Shown here one piece after another: positions 35,939 to 45,406 of a stretch of 64,000 nucleotides of DNA. A model generated the notes under the pieces. It was not told the DNA's origin, did no database searches, and saw only the letters and a list, made by a program, of their open reading frames with translations. The DNA comes from Micromonospora sp. KC213 (lineage in GTDB: Bacteria > Actinomycetota > Actinomycetes > Mycobacteriales > Micromonosporaceae). Made by a program: the position numbers and the translations under genes. Where the stretch lies: contig NZ_SMKF01000005.1 of NCBI RefSeq assembly GCF_004348325.1, positions 1-64,000 on the forward strand. The letters run 5' to 3'. Each line of letters opens with the position of its first letter. Within the stretch, counting starts at the first letter, position 1.

Positions 35939-37171
35939 TCACTCCTTGTCGAGGATGTCGAAGTACTCGCCGGCGGTGTGCACGTCCTTGTCGCCCCGCC
36001 CGGAGAGGTTGACCACGATGACCGGCTCCCGGCCCAGCTCGGCGGCGAGCTGCGGGGCGATCTTCAGGGCACCGGCGAGCGCGTGCGAACTCTCGATCGC
36101 CGGGATGATCCCCTCGGTGCGGCAGAGCAGCTCGAAGGCGGCCATCGCCTCGGCGTCGGTCACCGGCAGGTAACGGGCCCGGCCGCTGTCGTGCAGCCAG
36201 GCGTGCTCGGGGCCGACACCCGGGTAGTCCAGGCCGGCGGAGATCGAGTGCGACTCGATCGTCTGGCCGTCTTCGTTCTGGAGCACGTACGTGCGGGTGC
36301 CGTGCAACACCCCCGAGCTGCCGCCGGTGATGCTGGCCGCGTGCCGGCCGGTCTCCATCCCCTCGCCGCCGGCCTCGAAGCCGTAGAGCCGCACGCCCGT
36401 GTCGGGAACGAAGGCGTGGAAGATGCCCAGCGCGTTGGAGCCACCGCCGACGCACGCCGCGACCGCGTCCGGCAGCGCGCCGGTCAGGTCGAGACACTGC
36501 TGGCGGGCCTCGACGCCGATCCCCCGGACGAAGTCGCGGACCATCTCCGGGAACGGGTGCGGACCGGCGGCGGTGCCGATCAGGTAGTGGGTGTCGTCGA
36601 CGTTGGCGACCCAGTCGCGCATCGCCTCGTTCATCGCGTCCTTGAGGGTCCGCGATCCGGTGGTCACCGGGATCACCGTGGCGCCCAGCATCCGCATCCG
36701 GGCCACGTTGAGCGCCTGCCGCCGGGTGTCGACCTCGCCCATGTAGACGACGCATTCGAGGTCGAACAGGGCGGCGGCGGTGGCGGTGGCCACCCCGTGC
36801 TGTCCGGCGCCGGTCTCGGCGATCACCCGCTTCTTGCCCATCCGCCTGGTGAGCAGCGCCTGGCCCAGCACGTTGCGCACCTTGTGCGCCCCGGTGTGGT
36901 TGAGGTCCTCCCGCTTGAGCAGGACCCGCGCGCCGGCCTTCGCCGAGAACCGCCGCGCGGAGTAGAGCAGCGACGGGCCGCCCGCGTAGCCGCGCAGCAG
37001 GGCGTCGAACTCGGCGAGGAAGTCCTCGTCGGCCATCGCCTTGCGGTACGCCGCGTCCAGCTCGTCCAGCGCCGCGACCAGCGCCTCCGGCACGAACCGG
37101 CCGCCGTACCGACCGAAGTGACCGGCGGCGTCGGGAACCTGCCCGGGCGGGGTCGAGGTGTCGGTGCTCAT
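35939..37171 (-). CDS. trpB: Tryptophan synthase beta chain
   Basis: 410 residues. The PLP lysine is in [19 protein letters not shown] and the phosphate-binding loop in [16 protein letters not shown]. It starts with [20 protein letters not shown]. It makes tryptophan from indole and serine as an alpha2-beta2 complex with TrpA. ATG 37171 has GAGAGGA about 7 bases upstream. Overlap or 5-base spacing to trpA shows translational coupling; 38 bases separate it from trpC. Confidence 0.96.
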   Translation of the reverse strand: MSTDTSTPPGQVPDAAGHFGRYGGRFVPEALVAALDELDAAYRKAMADEDFLAEFDALLRGYAGGPSLLYSARRFSAKAGARVLLKREDLNHTGAHKVRNVLGQALLTRRMGKKRVIAETGAGQHGVATATAAALFDLECVVYMGEVDTRRQALNVARMRMLGATVIPVTTGSRTLKDAMNEAMRDWVANVDDTHYLIGTAAGPHPFPEMVRDFVRGIGVEARQQCLDLTGALPDAVAACVGGGSNALGIFHAFVPDTGVRLYGFEAGGEGMETGRHAASITGGSSGVLHGTRTYVLQNEDGQTIESHSISAGLDYPGVGPEHAWLHDSGRARYLPVTDAEAMAAFELLCRTEGIIPAIESSHALAGALKIAPQLAAELGREPVIVVNLSGRGDKDVHTAGEYFDILDKE

Positions 37172-37209
37172 CGCGGTGTCCTCTCGGTGCGGGGGGAACT
37201 GCGGACGGC

Positions 37210-38073
37210 TCAGCGCACCGGGCGCGGCGTGGCCGGGTGGTTCCCGGCGTTGACCAGCTCGGCGACCGCCTCCCGGGGGCTCTTCTGGGTGACCAGGCCC
37301 TCCCCGACGAGGACGGCGTCGGCGCCGGCCGAGGCGTACCGGATCAGGTCGTGCGGGCCCCGCACCCCCGACTCGGCGATCTTGACCACGTTGCTGGGCA
37401 GGCCGGGCGCGATCCGTTCGAAGACGGCCCGGTCGACCTCCAAGGTACGCAGATCCCGGGCGTTGACCCCGATCACCTGCGCGCCGGCCTCCAGTGCCCG
37501 GTCGGCCTCCTCCTCGGTGTGCACCTCGACCAGTGCGCACATGCCGAGCGACTCGATCCGCTCCAGCAGCCCGACCAACGCGTTCTGCTCCAACGCCGCG
37601 ACGATCAGCAGCACCAGGTCGGCACCGTGCGCGCGGGCCTCGTGCACCTGGTAGCTGGAGACGACGAAGTCCTTGCGCAGCACCGGCACCTGCACGGCGG
37701 CCCGGACGGCGGCGAGGTCGTCGAGCGAGCCGCCGAACCAGCGCCCCTCGGTCAGCACGCTGATCGCGCGGGCGCCGCCGGCGGCGTACTGGCCGGCGAG
37801 GTCGGCCGGGTCGGCGATCTCGGCCAGCCGGCCCTTGGACGGCGAGGAGCGCTTGACCTCGGCGATCACCGCCACGCCGGGCTTGCGCAGGGCGGCGTAC
37901 GCGTCCAGCGGCGGCGGTGCCGCGGCGGCCAGCTCACGGATCCGCTCCAGCGGAACCTGCGCCTGTCGCCGCGCCACGTCCTCGCGGACGCCGGTCAGGA
38001 TCTCGTCGAGCACGCTTCCGGACGTTGCCCGGCCGGGCCCGTCCCCTTCCGCGTGCGCATGGTCTGCAGTCAC
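37210..38073 (-). CDS. trpC: Indole-3-glycerol phosphate synthase
   Basis: 287 residues from GTG 38073 (GGGGAG 8 bases upstream; ATG 38100 lacks one). TIM barrel motifs: [80 protein letters not shown]. It converts carboxyphenylamino-deoxyribulose phosphate to indole-glycerol phosphate, the TrpA substrate. First gene of the trpC-B-A run on the minus strand. I looked for a Trp-codon leader peptide or T-box upstream and found none. Confidence 0.94.
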   Translation of the reverse strand: MTADHAHAEGDGPGRATSGSVLDEILTGVREDVARRQAQVPLERIRELAAAAPPPLDAYAALRKPGVAVIAEVKRSSPSKGRLAEIADPADLAGQYAAGGARAISVLTEGRWFGGSLDDLAAVRAAVQVPVLRKDFVVSSYQVHEARAHGADLVLLIVAALEQNALVGLLERIESLGMCALVEVHTEEEADRALEAGAQVIGVNARDLRTLEVDRAVFERIAPGLPSNVVKIAESGVRGPHDLIRYASAGADAVLVGEGLVTQKSPREAVAELVNAGNHPATPRPVR

Positions 38074-38499
38074 CAACGGACTCCCCTCTCCGGGTGTCAT
38101 GGGCCGATGCTAGGTGGCGTCACCTGGCCGCACGTGCCGGGGGTATGGCGCTCCTCACGAAATGGGCTGTGGCATGATGGCCGACTTCCGGTGAACACGA
38201 TGTCACGCAGCGCCACCGGGACGATCGACGCAGGTCATCCGGTGAGCCTGCCTGCCGCCGCTCAAGCCATCGATTGAAGCCCATGGACCATGACAGCACA
38301 CTGGTGCGGGTCCCGCAGCACGGCGACGGCAGTCGATGGTGTGACCAAGCTCAAGGACGAACGGACCTACCGGGGACGGCCGTGCCGTTGGACAGTTGAT
38401 CTGCCCGTCACCACGGCGAAACGTGTACCGGGCAGCCTGGATTCGGGCAGACTCGTGAGGCGGGCCTGCCGACCGTCGGACTTCTCGTGCGGAGTGACC
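38074..38499. other. Divergent promoter region between trpC and a small plus-strand gene
   Basis: A 426-base gap with no gene I can support. The only notable element is a short palindrome, AGGTG (38112-38116) and CACCT (38121-38125), about 40 bases upstream of the trpC start. It could be an operator but is too short to rely on. The gap must hold promoters for trpC and for the 38500 gene. Confidence 0.4.
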
Positions 38500-38769
38500 A
38501 TGAGCACTACGGGACCGAATTCCACCCTCGGCTTCACGACCATCTCCCGGACCGTCGCCTCCCTCGCAGTCGGGGTGGTGCACACCCTCGAACGCGCGGT
38601 CGTCGGTGACGGCCGGGTGCGCACCGCCCGGGGCAACGCCTGGGAGGCGGTCTGCGCCGACCGGGCCCGCGCCGACCAGCGCGCCGAACTCGACCGGCTC
38701 GTCGCCGAACTGGCCGCCGCCCGTGCCGCGGCCCGGGAGCGCCACGAGCTGCGGCAGCCGGTCAGCTGA
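38500..38769 (+). CDS. Small conserved-looking helical protein of unknown function
   Basis: 89 residues from ATG 38500, with GGAGTG 5 bases upstream. The N-terminal part (TLGFTTISRTVASLAVGVVH, then TLERAVVGDGRVRTARGNAW) is amphipathic and the C-terminal third (DRARADQRAELDRLVAELAA) is a charged Ala-rich helix, probably coiled coil. Two Trp/Cys positions (AWEAVCADR). No recognised domain. It converges with the Trp-associated membrane protein gene, overlapping 8 bases. Confidence 0.65.
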   Translation: MSTTGPNSTLGFTTISRTVASLAVGVVHTLERAVVGDGRVRTARGNAWEAVCADRARADQRAELDRLVAELAAARAAARERHELRQPVS

Positions 38770-39355
38770 CCGTCGGGTCCTCACCCCGGTCGAGCGCGTC
38801 CCACGTTTCCCGGGTGCTGCGCTGTGCGGCCGGCCGCCCGTCGGGCGTCGGCTCGGGGCGGGGCCGGCGCTCGTAGCGGGCACCCATCGCGGGCCAGCGG
38901 TCGCCGCGCCACGCGGCCAACCCGCCGCCGGCCGCCGCGAGCAGCCCGCCGAGCAGGCACAGCGCCGGCCACTGCCGGCTGAGCTCGCCGACGAAGCCGG
39001 CGGTCAGCCCGTAGCCGCCGCCGGCCGCCACGGCCAGGCCGAGCAGGGCCAGCAGTACGCCGAGCAGCCGCCGGACCCGCCCCCGGGTGGCCAGCACCGC
39101 ACCGCCGCCGGCCAGCTCGACCAGGGCCAGCGCGGACAGCCAGGGCAGCAGCTGTGCGCCGGAACGGTCCTGCCGGATCGGCGGCAGGCCGCCCCGGGCG
39201 GTCACCTCCACCGCCCAGGTGCGGGTCGCCGCCCAGACGGCCAGGCCCGCGCCGGCCAGGCAGAGCAGCACCGCGTACGCCAACTCGCGCCGCCCCCGGA
39301 CGGTCGGCGCGCCGCCGCTCGGCGCGGGTGTCGCGGCGTCTCCGGTTGCGCTCAC
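38762..39355 (-). CDS. Trp biosynthesis-associated membrane protein (TIGR02234-like)
   Basis: 197 residues with four hydrophobic segments (about 26-46 LAYAVLLCLAGAGLAVWAAT; 68-88 LLPWLSALALVELAGGGAVL; 93-115; 128-148) and the family tail RYERRPRPEPTP followed by TRETWDALDRGEDPT. These proteins occur with trpE in actinobacteria; the biochemical role is not established. GTG 39355 overlaps the trpE stop by 4 bases (GTGA), so it is translated with trpE. Confidence 0.88.
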   Translation of the reverse strand: MSATGDAATPAPSGGAPTVRGRRELAYAVLLCLAGAGLAVWAATRTWAVEVTARGGLPPIRQDRSGAQLLPWLSALALVELAGGGAVLATRGRVRRLLGVLLALLGLAVAAGGGYGLTAGFVGELSRQWPALCLLGGLLAAAGGGLAAWRGDRWPAMGARYERRPRPEPTPDGRPAAQRSTRETWDALDRGEDPTVS

Positions 39356-40905
39356 CGGGCCGGCCGCAGGGTCTCGGCGGCGGCGATGGCGGCGAGCACC
39401 GCGGCGGCCTTGTTCCGGGTCTCCTGCTCCTCCGCGGCTGGGTCGGAGTCGGCCACCACACCGGCCCCGGCCTGCACATACGCCCGACCATCGCGGATCA
39501 GCGCGGTGCGGATGGCGATCGCCATGTCGAGGTCGCCACCGAAGCCGAAGTAGCCGACGGTGCCACCGTAGATGCCACGCCGGACCGGCTCCAGTTCCTC
39601 GATGATCTCCATGGCGCGGACCTTCGGGGCACCGGACAGGGTGCCGGCGGGGAAGGTGGCGGCGAGGGCGTCGAAGGCGGTGCGGTCCTCGCGCAGCGTG
39701 CCCACCACCGTGGAGACGATGTGCATGACGTGGCTGTACCGCTCGATGGTGGCGAACTCCGGCACCTGCACCGTCCCCGGACGGCAGACCCGTCCCAGGT
39801 CGTTGCGGCCCAGGTCGACCAGCATCACGTGCTCGGCGCGTTCCTTCGGGTCGGCCAGCAGCTCGACGGCGAGCTGGGCGTCGGCGTCCGGGGTGGCGCC
39901 CCGGGGCCGGGTGCCGGCGATCGGGTGCAGCAGGGCCTGCCGCTCACCGTCCGGGCCGGCGCTGACCTTGAGGTGCGCCTCCGGCGAGGAGCCGACGATG
40001 TCGAAGCCGTCGAAGCGCAGCAGGTACATGTAGGGGCTGGGGTTGGTGGTGCGCAGCACCCGGTAGACGTCCAGCGGGTCGGCGTGGGTGTCCCGCTCGA
40101 ACCGCTGGGCCAACACGATCTGGAAGCACTCCCCGGCCCGGATCGCCTCCTTGGCCTCCTCGACCGCCTTGAGGTAGCCCCCGTCGGGAGTCCGGCTGAC
40201 CACCGCGTCCGTCGCCGGGCGGTCGACCGTGGAGATCATCGGTGGTATCGGTCGGGACAGTGCGGTGGTCACCGCGTCCAACCGCCCCACCGCGTGGTGG
40301 TAGGCCGCCACGACCTGCGCGTCCCGGTCGGGGGCGTCGGCCGGGGGCAGCACCGCGTTGGCGACCAGGATCGCCGAGCCGTCGTAGTGGTCCAGCACCA
40401 CCAGGTCGGTGGCGAGCATCATGCCCAGCTCCGGCAGGCCGAGGTCGTCCTCGGTCAACTCGGGCAGCCGTTCGAAGCGCCGGACGAGGTCGTACCCGAG
40501 GTAGCCGACCATGCCGCCGGTCAGCGGCGGCAGGCCCGCGGCCAGATCCTGGGCCGGGCCGGCGAGTGCCGCGACGGTCTCCCGCAGCACGGCCACCGGG
40601 TCGCCGGAGGCCGGCACGCCGGCCGGCGGGTGGCCCGTCCAGACGGCGACCCCGTCCCGCTCGACCAGGGTGGCGCTGCTGCGTACCCCGATGAAGGAGT
40701 AGCGGGACCAGGCCGTGCCGGCCGACCCGACGCCCTGTTCGGCGGACTCCAGCAGGAACGTGCCGGGGCCGCCGGCGAGTTTGCGGTAGACACCGACCGG
40801 GGTCTCCGCGTCGGCCAACAGCCGTCGGGTGACCGGCACCACCCGCCAGCGGGTGGCCAACTCGGCGAAGACGCCCGGGTCGGGGTGGATCGTGCCGTCG
40901 GTCAT
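39352..40905 (-). CDS. trpE: Anthranilate synthase component I
   Basis: 517 residues. The N-terminal regulatory part has [10 protein letters not shown] (the LLES element that contacts feedback-inhibiting tryptophan) and SRYSFIGV. The chorismate-binding part has [24 protein letters not shown], the [15 protein letters not shown] segment, [14 protein letters not shown], and [20 protein letters not shown]. With a glutaminase subunit (not in this window) it makes anthranilate from chorismate. ATG 40905 overlaps the hisI stop (ATGA); AAGGAG lies 7 bases upstream. Confidence 0.96.
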   Translation of the reverse strand: MTDGTIHPDPGVFAELATRWRVVPVTRRLLADAETPVGVYRKLAGGPGTFLLESAEQGVGSAGTAWSRYSFIGVRSSATLVERDGVAVWTGHPPAGVPASGDPVAVLRETVAALAGPAQDLAAGLPPLTGGMVGYLGYDLVRRFERLPELTEDDLGLPELGMMLATDLVVLDHYDGSAILVANAVLPPADAPDRDAQVVAAYHHAVGRLDAVTTALSRPIPPMISTVDRPATDAVVSRTPDGGYLKAVEEAKEAIRAGECFQIVLAQRFERDTHADPLDVYRVLRTTNPSPYMYLLRFDGFDIVGSSPEAHLKVSAGPDGERQALLHPIAGTRPRGATPDADAQLAVELLADPKERAEHVMLVDLGRNDLGRVCRPGTVQVPEFATIERYSHVMHIVSTVVGTLREDRTAFDALAATFPAGTLSGAPKVRAMEIIEELEPVRRGIYGGTVGYFGFGGDLDMAIAIRTALIRDGRAYVQAGAGVVADSDPAAEEQETRNKAAAVLAAIAAAETLRPAR

Positions 40906-41315
40906 GAGGAGGCTCCTTCGGCGCTGACCGGCAGTTCGGTGAAGAAGCACGTGCGGTTGCCGGTGTGGCAGGCCGCTCCGACCTGGTCGACGCTGACCAG
41001 CAGCGCGTCGCCGTCGCAGTCCAGGGCGACCGAGCGGACGTACTGGTGGTGGCCGGAGGTGGCCCCCTTGACCCAGTATTCCTGCCGGCTGCGCGACCAG
41101 TAGGTGGCCCGGCCGGTGGTCAGCGTGCGGTGCAGCGCCTCGTCGTCCATCCAGGCGACCATCAGCACCTCGCCGGTGTCGTGCTGGCGCACCACCGCGG
41201 CCACCAGGCCGTCGGGGGTGCGGCGCAGCCGGGCGGCGACGGCCGGGTCGAGGCGGGAGGGGCGAGCCGCGCCGGCGGGGACTCCGCCGGTCACGGGAGA
41301 CTCGGGTACAGGCAC
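40902..41315 (-). CDS. hisI: Phosphoribosyl-AMP cyclohydrolase
   Basis: 137 residues from GTG 41315. Motifs: [38 protein letters not shown], the metal site [20 protein letters not shown], and GNRTCFF. It opens the purine ring of PR-AMP in histidine synthesis. GGGAG lies about 12 bases before the GTG, so an internal start is possible. However, the frame is open through the upstream nucleotidyltransferase region with no stop between, so the enzyme may also be made as a fusion (see 40902-42209). Its stop overlaps trpE by 4 bases. Confidence 0.92.
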   Translation of the reverse strand: MPVPESPVTGGVPAGAARPSRLDPAVAARLRRTPDGLVAAVVRQHDTGEVLMVAWMDDEALHRTLTTGRATYWSRSRQEYWVKGATSGHHQYVRSVALDCDGDALLVSVDQVGAACHTGNRTCFFTELPVSAEGASS

Positions 41316-42209
41316 AGTCCGCCATTCTCCCGCACGCGGTGTGGGCAGCTGCGGGCCGTCCCCGACCTGACGGGCCGCCCGGCCGAGCTGGGCGACGTAG
41401 CGGTCCAGCCGGCCGTCGGCGAGCGCGGCGGCCAGGTCGGCACCGGCGACCTCGGCGATCCGGCCGGCGTACGGGCGGATCAGCGGGACGACCCCCGCGA
41501 CCAGGCGGGCGGCGGCGGTGGCGAGCCGGCCGGTGGCGCCGGGGTGCAGCCCGAGGCAGAGCAGCATGTCCTCGCGGTAGCCGGGTGGGGCGACCGGCAG
41601 GGTGAGGGCGGCGGCGAAGGCGGCACGGCGGGAGACCACCCGGACCCCGGGGTTGGCCAGCCGCAGCACCGAGGGGCAGAGCCGGGCCAGGTCGGCGGCG
41701 GCCAGCCGGACCCCGAACGGGTCCGCGGCGGCCCGGGCGGAGGCCACCTTGCCGAGGGTGGCGACCAGTTCCTCCAGCCGGGGCTGGTCGGCGGGCTGGC
41801 AGAGCACCGGCAGGTCGATCCGGGACCGCCAGTCGTCCTCGGCCCAGAGCAGTCGGGCGGGGGTGGCCACCGGCAGGCCGAACGCCCAGTCGGCCGGCTC
41901 CCCGAGCCGGTCGACCCAGGAGCGGACGTCCCGGGCGGAGACCGAGACGTGCACGAGCCGTCCGTCCAACTCGGCGAGGTACGCCTGCCGGGCGGCGTAC
42001 GGCGCGGCGGTGTGACCCGCCGCGCCGGGCCGGTGCGGGGCGGGGCGATCGTCGACGAGCACGTCGAGGTCGACGTCGCTGTGCGCGGTGGCGGCGCGGC
42101 GGGCATGGCTGCCCCGGAGCAGGATGCCGACCACGGGTCGCTCGGCGGTGGCACGGAGCCGGTTCGTCCAATGGGCGAGGAAGGAGCTTTCCGACGGCCC
42201 GTGATCCAC
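40902..42209 (-). CDS. Nucleotidyltransferase-domain ORF running in frame into hisI (putative NTase-HisI fusion)
   Basis: GTG 42209 (alternative GTG 42227) opens about 298 residues before the HisI start, in the same frame and with no stop. The N-terminal part carries the minimal nucleotidyltransferase motif [20 protein letters not shown] (GS-x-A ... D-x-D), followed by a helical region like aminoglycoside adenylyltransferase relatives ([35 protein letters not shown]). The only stop in this frame is the hisI stop, so NTase translation must continue through HisI: a 435-residue bifunctional protein, with hisI possibly also started internally at 41315. Substrate of the NTase unknown. The ribosome site before 42209 is weak. 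Confidence 0.6.
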   Translation of the reverse strand: MDHGPSESSFLAHWTNRLRATAERPVVGILLRGSHARRAATAHSDVDLDVLVDDRPAPHRPGAAGHTAAPYAARQAYLAELDGRLVHVSVSARDVRSWVDRLGEPADWAFGLPVATPARLLWAEDDWRSRIDLPVLCQPADQPRLEELVATLGKVASARAAADPFGVRLAAADLARLCPSVLRLANPGVRVVSRRAAFAAALTLPVAPPGYREDMLLCLGLHPGATGRLATAAARLVAGVVPLIRPYAGRIAEVAGADLAAALADGRLDRYVAQLGRAARQVGDGPQLPTPRAGEWRTVPVPESPVTGGVPAGAARPSRLDPAVAARLRRTPDGLVAAVVRQHDTGEVLMVAWMDDEALHRTLTTGRATYWSRSRQEYWVKGATSGHHQYVRSVALDCDGDALLVSVDQVGAACHTGNRTCFFTELPVSAEGASS

Positions 42210-42279
42210 TTCGCCATCCTGCCGCACGGCGAAACACACCGCAATGCCCGTTGACGGACACCCTGTCCGACTCCGAAGG

Positions 42280-43284
42280 CTAGTGCCCGACCGTTCGCAT
42301 TCCTGCCTCCGGGTACCTTTCGCCGGCGATAGCCTCGGCGGGCACCGCTGCGCGCAACCGGGCCTGCTGCTCGTCGGTGAGCCGCAGGTCGGCCGCCGCC
42401 ACGTTCTCCTCCAGCCAACGCACCCGCTTGGTGCCCGGGATGGGCAGGATGTCCTCACCCTGGGCCAGCAGCCAGGCCAGTGCCGCCTGGGCGGGGGTGC
42501 AGCCGATTTCCCCGGCCACCTCGCGGACCGCCGCCACGAGCCGGAGGTTGGCCTCGATGTTGCCCTCGGCGAACCTCGGGACACCGGCTCGCCAGTCGTC
42601 GGCGGCGAGTTGGTCCCGGCCCGTGATCGCGCCGGTGAGCAGCCCTCGCCCGACCGGCGAGTACGCCACCAGGGCCACCCCCAGTTCCCGGCAGGTGTCC
42701 AGCATCTCCCCCTCCACCTCGCGGGTGAACAGGGAATACTCCATCTGCACCGCCGCGATCGGGTGCACGGCGTGCGCGGCACGCAGGGTGGCCGGGCTGA
42801 TCTCCGACAGGCCGAGCAGCCGCACCTTGCCGGCCCGGACGAGGTCGGCCATGGCGTCCACGGTCTCCTCGATCGGCGTGGCCGGGTCGCGCCGGTGCAG
42901 GTAGTACAGGTCGATGCGGTCCACCCCGAGCCGGTCCAGCGAGGCGTCGCACGCCTCACGGGCCCAGGCGGCACTGCTGTCGACGTACGCGCCGGGGGCG
43001 GAGGTGCCGCCGGAGCCGTCGCCGCGGAAACGGTTGCCGAACTTGGTGGCCAGGAAGACCTCGTCACGGCGAGCCTGCACGACCGGGGCGAGCAGCCGCT
43101 CGTTTGCCCCCGCGCCGTACATGTCAGCGGTATCGAGGTGGTCGACGCCCAGGTCGAGGGCGCGGTGCAGGGTACGGGTCGACTCGGCGTCGTCGCGGCC
43201 GGCATAGCCGAAGCTCATGCCCATGCAGCCCAGCCCGATGGCGGAAACCTCGGGCCCACCGGCCCCCATCCGTCGGCGGATCAT
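42280..43284 (-). CDS. Aldo/keto reductase
   Basis: 334 residues. AKR TIM barrel with [13 protein letters not shown], the catalytic Asp and Tyr in [15 protein letters not shown], Lys in [10 protein letters not shown], His in YYLHRRDP, and the NADPH-binding end [20 protein letters not shown]. It reduces aldehydes or ketones with NADPH; the substrate is unknown. The ATG overlaps the merR-type gene stop by 4 bases (ATGA), so the two form an operon, which suggests MerR control. Confidence 0.92.
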   Translation of the reverse strand: MIRRRMGAGGPEVSAIGLGCMGMSFGYAGRDDAESTRTLHRALDLGVDHLDTADMYGAGANERLLAPVVQARRDEVFLATKFGNRFRGDGSGGTSAPGAYVDSSAAWAREACDASLDRLGVDRIDLYYLHRRDPATPIEETVDAMADLVRAGKVRLLGLSEISPATLRAAHAVHPIAAVQMEYSLFTREVEGEMLDTCRELGVALVAYSPVGRGLLTGAITGRDQLAADDWRAGVPRFAEGNIEANLRLVAAVREVAGEIGCTPAQAALAWLLAQGEDILPIPGTKRVRWLEENVAAADLRLTDEQQARLRAAVPAEAIAGERYPEAGMRTVGH

Positions 43285-43733
43285 CGCCCCTCCTCGGCCC
43301 TGCGGTAATTGTCGATCTTGAAGTCCAGCACCTTCAGGTCCTCCTCCAGTTCGGCCATCCGGGCCAGTACCCGGTCCCGGTGCGCCTCGAACAGCGCCCG
43401 TCGCGCACCCAGCGTCCGGTCCCCCAGCCGGGCCAGCTCGGCGTACCGGCGCATGTCGCGCACCGGCATCCCGGTCCGGCGCAGCCGGGTGAGCAGGACC
43501 AGCCAGCGCAGGTCCGCGTCGCCGTACCGACGACGGCCGGCGGAGTCCCGACCCACCGGGGCGACCAGGCCCTCCTGCTCGTACCAGCGCAACGTGTAGG
43601 TGGTCAGGCCGACCCGGGCCGCCGCCTCACCGACGGACAGCCCTCGTTCCCGTGCAGCGATGTCCACGGCTACCAAGGCTTCCAGTTCGAGTGCCCTCGA
43701 AGTCAACCCGTTGCGGGCGTCCAGTGAATTCAT
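43281..43733 (-). CDS. MerR family transcriptional regulator
   Basis: 150 residues from ATG 43733. The MerR winged HTH is [20 protein letters not shown], then [20 protein letters not shown]; a dimerising coiled coil ([20 protein letters not shown], ... [19 protein letters not shown]) closes the protein, with no extra ligand domain. Such AKR-linked MerRs often sense small organic molecules. The ATG lies within the left arm of a 36-bp dyad, so translation may be leaderless, or may start further in near the HTH. Divergent from an ABC transporter operon. Confidence 0.85.
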   Translation of the reverse strand: MNSLDARNGLTSRALELEALVAVDIAARERGLSVGEAAARVGLTTYTLRWYEQEGLVAPVGRDSAGRRRYGDADLRWLVLLTRLRRTGMPVRDMRRYAELARLGDRTLGARRALFEAHRDRVLARMAELEEDLKVLDFKIDNYRRAEEGR

Positions 43734-43762
43734 CTAGTGTTGAGTTCAACGGATGATGAATT
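43727..43762. promoter_or_regulatory. Nested dyad, probable MerR operator between divergent genes
   Basis: Two inverted repeats share one axis at 43744.5: outer arms AATTCATC (43727-43734) and GATGAATT (43755-43762), and inner arms GTTGA (43739-43743) and TCAAC (43746-43750). It is strikingly A/T-rich for this genome and lies 16 bases before the ABC ATPase GTG (43779), overlapping the MerR start. MerR proteins bind such dyads between -35 and -10. The regulator is inferred by adjacency. Confidence 0.65.
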
Positions 43763-43778
43763 TATCTGGAGGTGAACG

Positions 43779-44534
43779 GTGGAGGACGCGATCGCGATCC
43801 GCGACCTGGTCGTCAACCGAGGCCGACGACGGGTGCTGCACGGCATCAGCTGCGCGGTGCCGCGCGGCTCGGTGACCGGGCTGCTCGGTCCCAGCGGCAG
43901 CGGCAAGACGACCCTGCTGCGCGCGGTGGTCGGGGTGCAGGTCATCGGCGGCGGGAGCGTGACAGTGCTGGGCCAGCCGGCCGGCGCGACACCGCTGCGG
44001 CACCAGGTCGGCTACCTGACCCAGGCGCCGAGCGTGTACGGCGATCTGACCGTGCGGGAGAACGCCCGCTACTTCGCGGCCCTGCACGGCCGGCGGGCAG
44101 CCGACGCCGACCAGGCCGTGGCCGACGTCGGGTTGGGCACGGCGGCCCACCAACTCGTCGGCACCCTCTCCGGCGGGCAACGCAGCCGTGCCTCACTGGC
44201 GTGCGTCCTGGTCGGCGAGCCGGAGGTGATCGTCCTCGACGAGCCGACCGTCGGGCAGGATCCGGTCCTGCGCGCCGAACTGTGGGCCCGGTTCCACGCG
44301 CTGGCCGCCGCCGGCACGACCCTGCTGGTCTCCAGCCACGTGATGGACGAGGCAGCCCGCTGCGACCGGTTGCTGCTGATCCGGCAGGGCCGGCTGGTCG
44401 CCGACGACACCCCGGACGCGGTCCGCGCCCGCACCGGCGTCGACGACCTGGAGGAGGCGTTCCTGCGGTTGATCCGCGCGAACGAGGCCCGGGAAGGGCA
44501 GGCACCCCCGCCGCGGGTGGAGGAGGCACCGTGA
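43779..44534 (+). CDS. ABC transporter ATP-binding protein
   Basis: 251 residues. Walker A LLGPSGSGKTTLLRA (about 35-49), Q-loop region VGYLTQAPSVYGDLTVRENA, signature LSGGQRSRASLACVL, Walker B EVIVLDEPTVGQDP, and switch His in LLVSSHVMDEA. Drug-exporter (CcmA/DrrA-like) type, acting as a dimer with the downstream ABC-2 permease. GTG 43779 follows TGGAGGTG. Its TGA overlaps the GTG of the first 60-bp repeat unit (GTGA at 44531-44534). Probably controlled by the MerR dyad just upstream. Confidence 0.92.
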   Translation: MEDAIAIRDLVVNRGRRRVLHGISCAVPRGSVTGLLGPSGSGKTTLLRAVVGVQVIGGGSVTVLGQPAGATPLRHQVGYLTQAPSVYGDLTVRENARYFAALHGRRAADADQAVADVGLGTAAHQLVGTLSGGQRSRASLACVLVGEPEVIVLDEPTVGQDPVLRAELWARFHALAAAGTTLLVSSHVMDEAARCDRLLLIRQGRLVADDTPDAVRARTGVDDLEEAFLRLIRANEAREGQAPPPRVEEAP

Positions 44535-44657
44535 GCGCGAGGAGTGAGCCGATCCTGCGAGCCCCGCAGCCGCGAACCGAAGGAGGCACCGTGAGCGCGA
44601 GGAGTGAGCCGATCCTGCGAGCCCCGCAGCCGCGAACCGAAGGAGGCACCGTGAACC
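44521..44657 (+). repeat. Two-copy 60-bp tandem repeat carrying ribosome site and GTG start (array A)
   Basis: 44521-44580 and 44581-44640 are identical 60-mers; 44641-44657 begins a third copy that merges into the permease start. Each unit holds AGGAGG, then CACC, then GTGAGCGCGAGGAGTGAG, giving GTG starts at 44531, 44591 and 44651, all in the permease frame. A unit encodes MSARSEPILRAPQPRTEGGT. The array begins exactly at the GTGA stop/start overlap of the ABC ATPase. A related array lies at 52176-52354. The shared part runs about 46 bases from each GTG; the remaining 14 bases are locus-specific and contain the ribosome site. Confidence 0.93.
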
Positions 44658-45406
44658 CGAGGATCCTGACCGCCACCACCGGGCGCATCCTGCGCCAACT
44701 GCGCCACGACCGGCGCACCGTGGCGCTGCTCGTGGTGGTGCCGACCGCGCTGTTGACCCTGGTCTACTTCATGTACGTCGACCAACCGACCCCGCCCGGG
44801 CAGCCATCGTTCTTCGACCGGGTGGCCCTGGTGATGCTCGGCTTCTTCCCGTTCGTCATCATGTTCCTGGTGACCAGCATCGCGATGCTCCGCGAACGCA
44901 CCAGCGGGACACTGGAGCGCCTGCTCACCACCCCGTTGGGCAAGCTCGACCTGCTCTTCGGCTACGGCATCGCCTTCGGCCTGGCCGGCGCGGCACAGGC
45001 GGCGATCGCCTCGGCCGCGGCGTACTGGCTGTTCGACCTGGACACCGCGGGCAACGCCTGGCTGGTGGTCCTGATCGCCGCGGTGAACGCGGTGCTGGCG
45101 GTCGCGCTCGGTCTGCTGTGCAGCGCCTTCGCCCGTACCGAGTTCCAGGCGGTGCAGTTCATGCCGGTGGTGGTGCTGCCGCAGATGCTGCTCTGCGGGC
45201 TGTTCGTGCCGCGTGGGGAGATGGCCGGCTGGCTCCAGGCGGTCAGCGACGCGCTGCCCCTGTCGTACGCGGTCGAGGCGCTGCAGGAGGTCGGCGCGCA
45301 CGCCGAACCGACCGGCACGATGTGGCGGGACGTGGCGATCGTGGCCGGCACCGCCGTGGTGGCCCTGGTGCTGGCGGCGGCGACCCTGCGGCGGCGCAGC
45401 GGATGA
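44651..45406 (+). CDS. ABC-2 type transporter permease
   Basis: 251 residues from GTG 44651, the GTG closest to the conserved body (MNPRILTATTGRILRQLRHD). GTG 44591 and 44531, supplied by the repeat units, would add 20 or 40 residues. Six hydrophobic segments, among them VALLVVVPTALLTLVYFMYV, VALVMLGFFPFVIMFLVTSI, and VVVLPQMLLCGLFVP, with the ABC-2 element RERTSGTLERLLTTPL. It is the membrane part of the exporter with the preceding ATPase. Its stop overlaps the TetR gene start (ATGA). Confidence 0.9.
   Translation: MNPRILTATTGRILRQLRHDRRTVALLVVVPTALLTLVYFMYVDQPTPPGQPSFFDRVALVMLGFFPFVIMFLVTSIAMLRERTSGTLERLLTTPLGKLDLLFGYGIAFGLAGAAQAAIASAAAYWLFDLDTAGNAWLVVLIAAVNAVLAVALGLLCSAFARTEFQAVQFMPVVVLPQMLLCGLFVPRGEMAGWLQAVSDALPLSYAVEALQEVGAHAEPTGTMWRDVAIVAGTAVVALVLAAATLRRRSG

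Noticed and set aside
38074..38499. Trp attenuator or T-box upstream of trpC
   Set aside because: No Trp-rich leader peptide, no anti-terminator pair and no T-box core sequence could be seen.
42210..43205. The part of the hisI-frame ORF upstream of 42209
   Set aside because: This portion is a frame-shifted shadow of the aldo/keto reductase gene (Ser/Arg/Pro-rich, no motif), so the nucleotidyltransferase was started at 42209 instead.
44521..44657. CRISPR array
   Set aside because: Units are head-to-tail 60-mers without variable spacers and encode a peptide with start codons, so this is a tandem repeat, not CRISPR.
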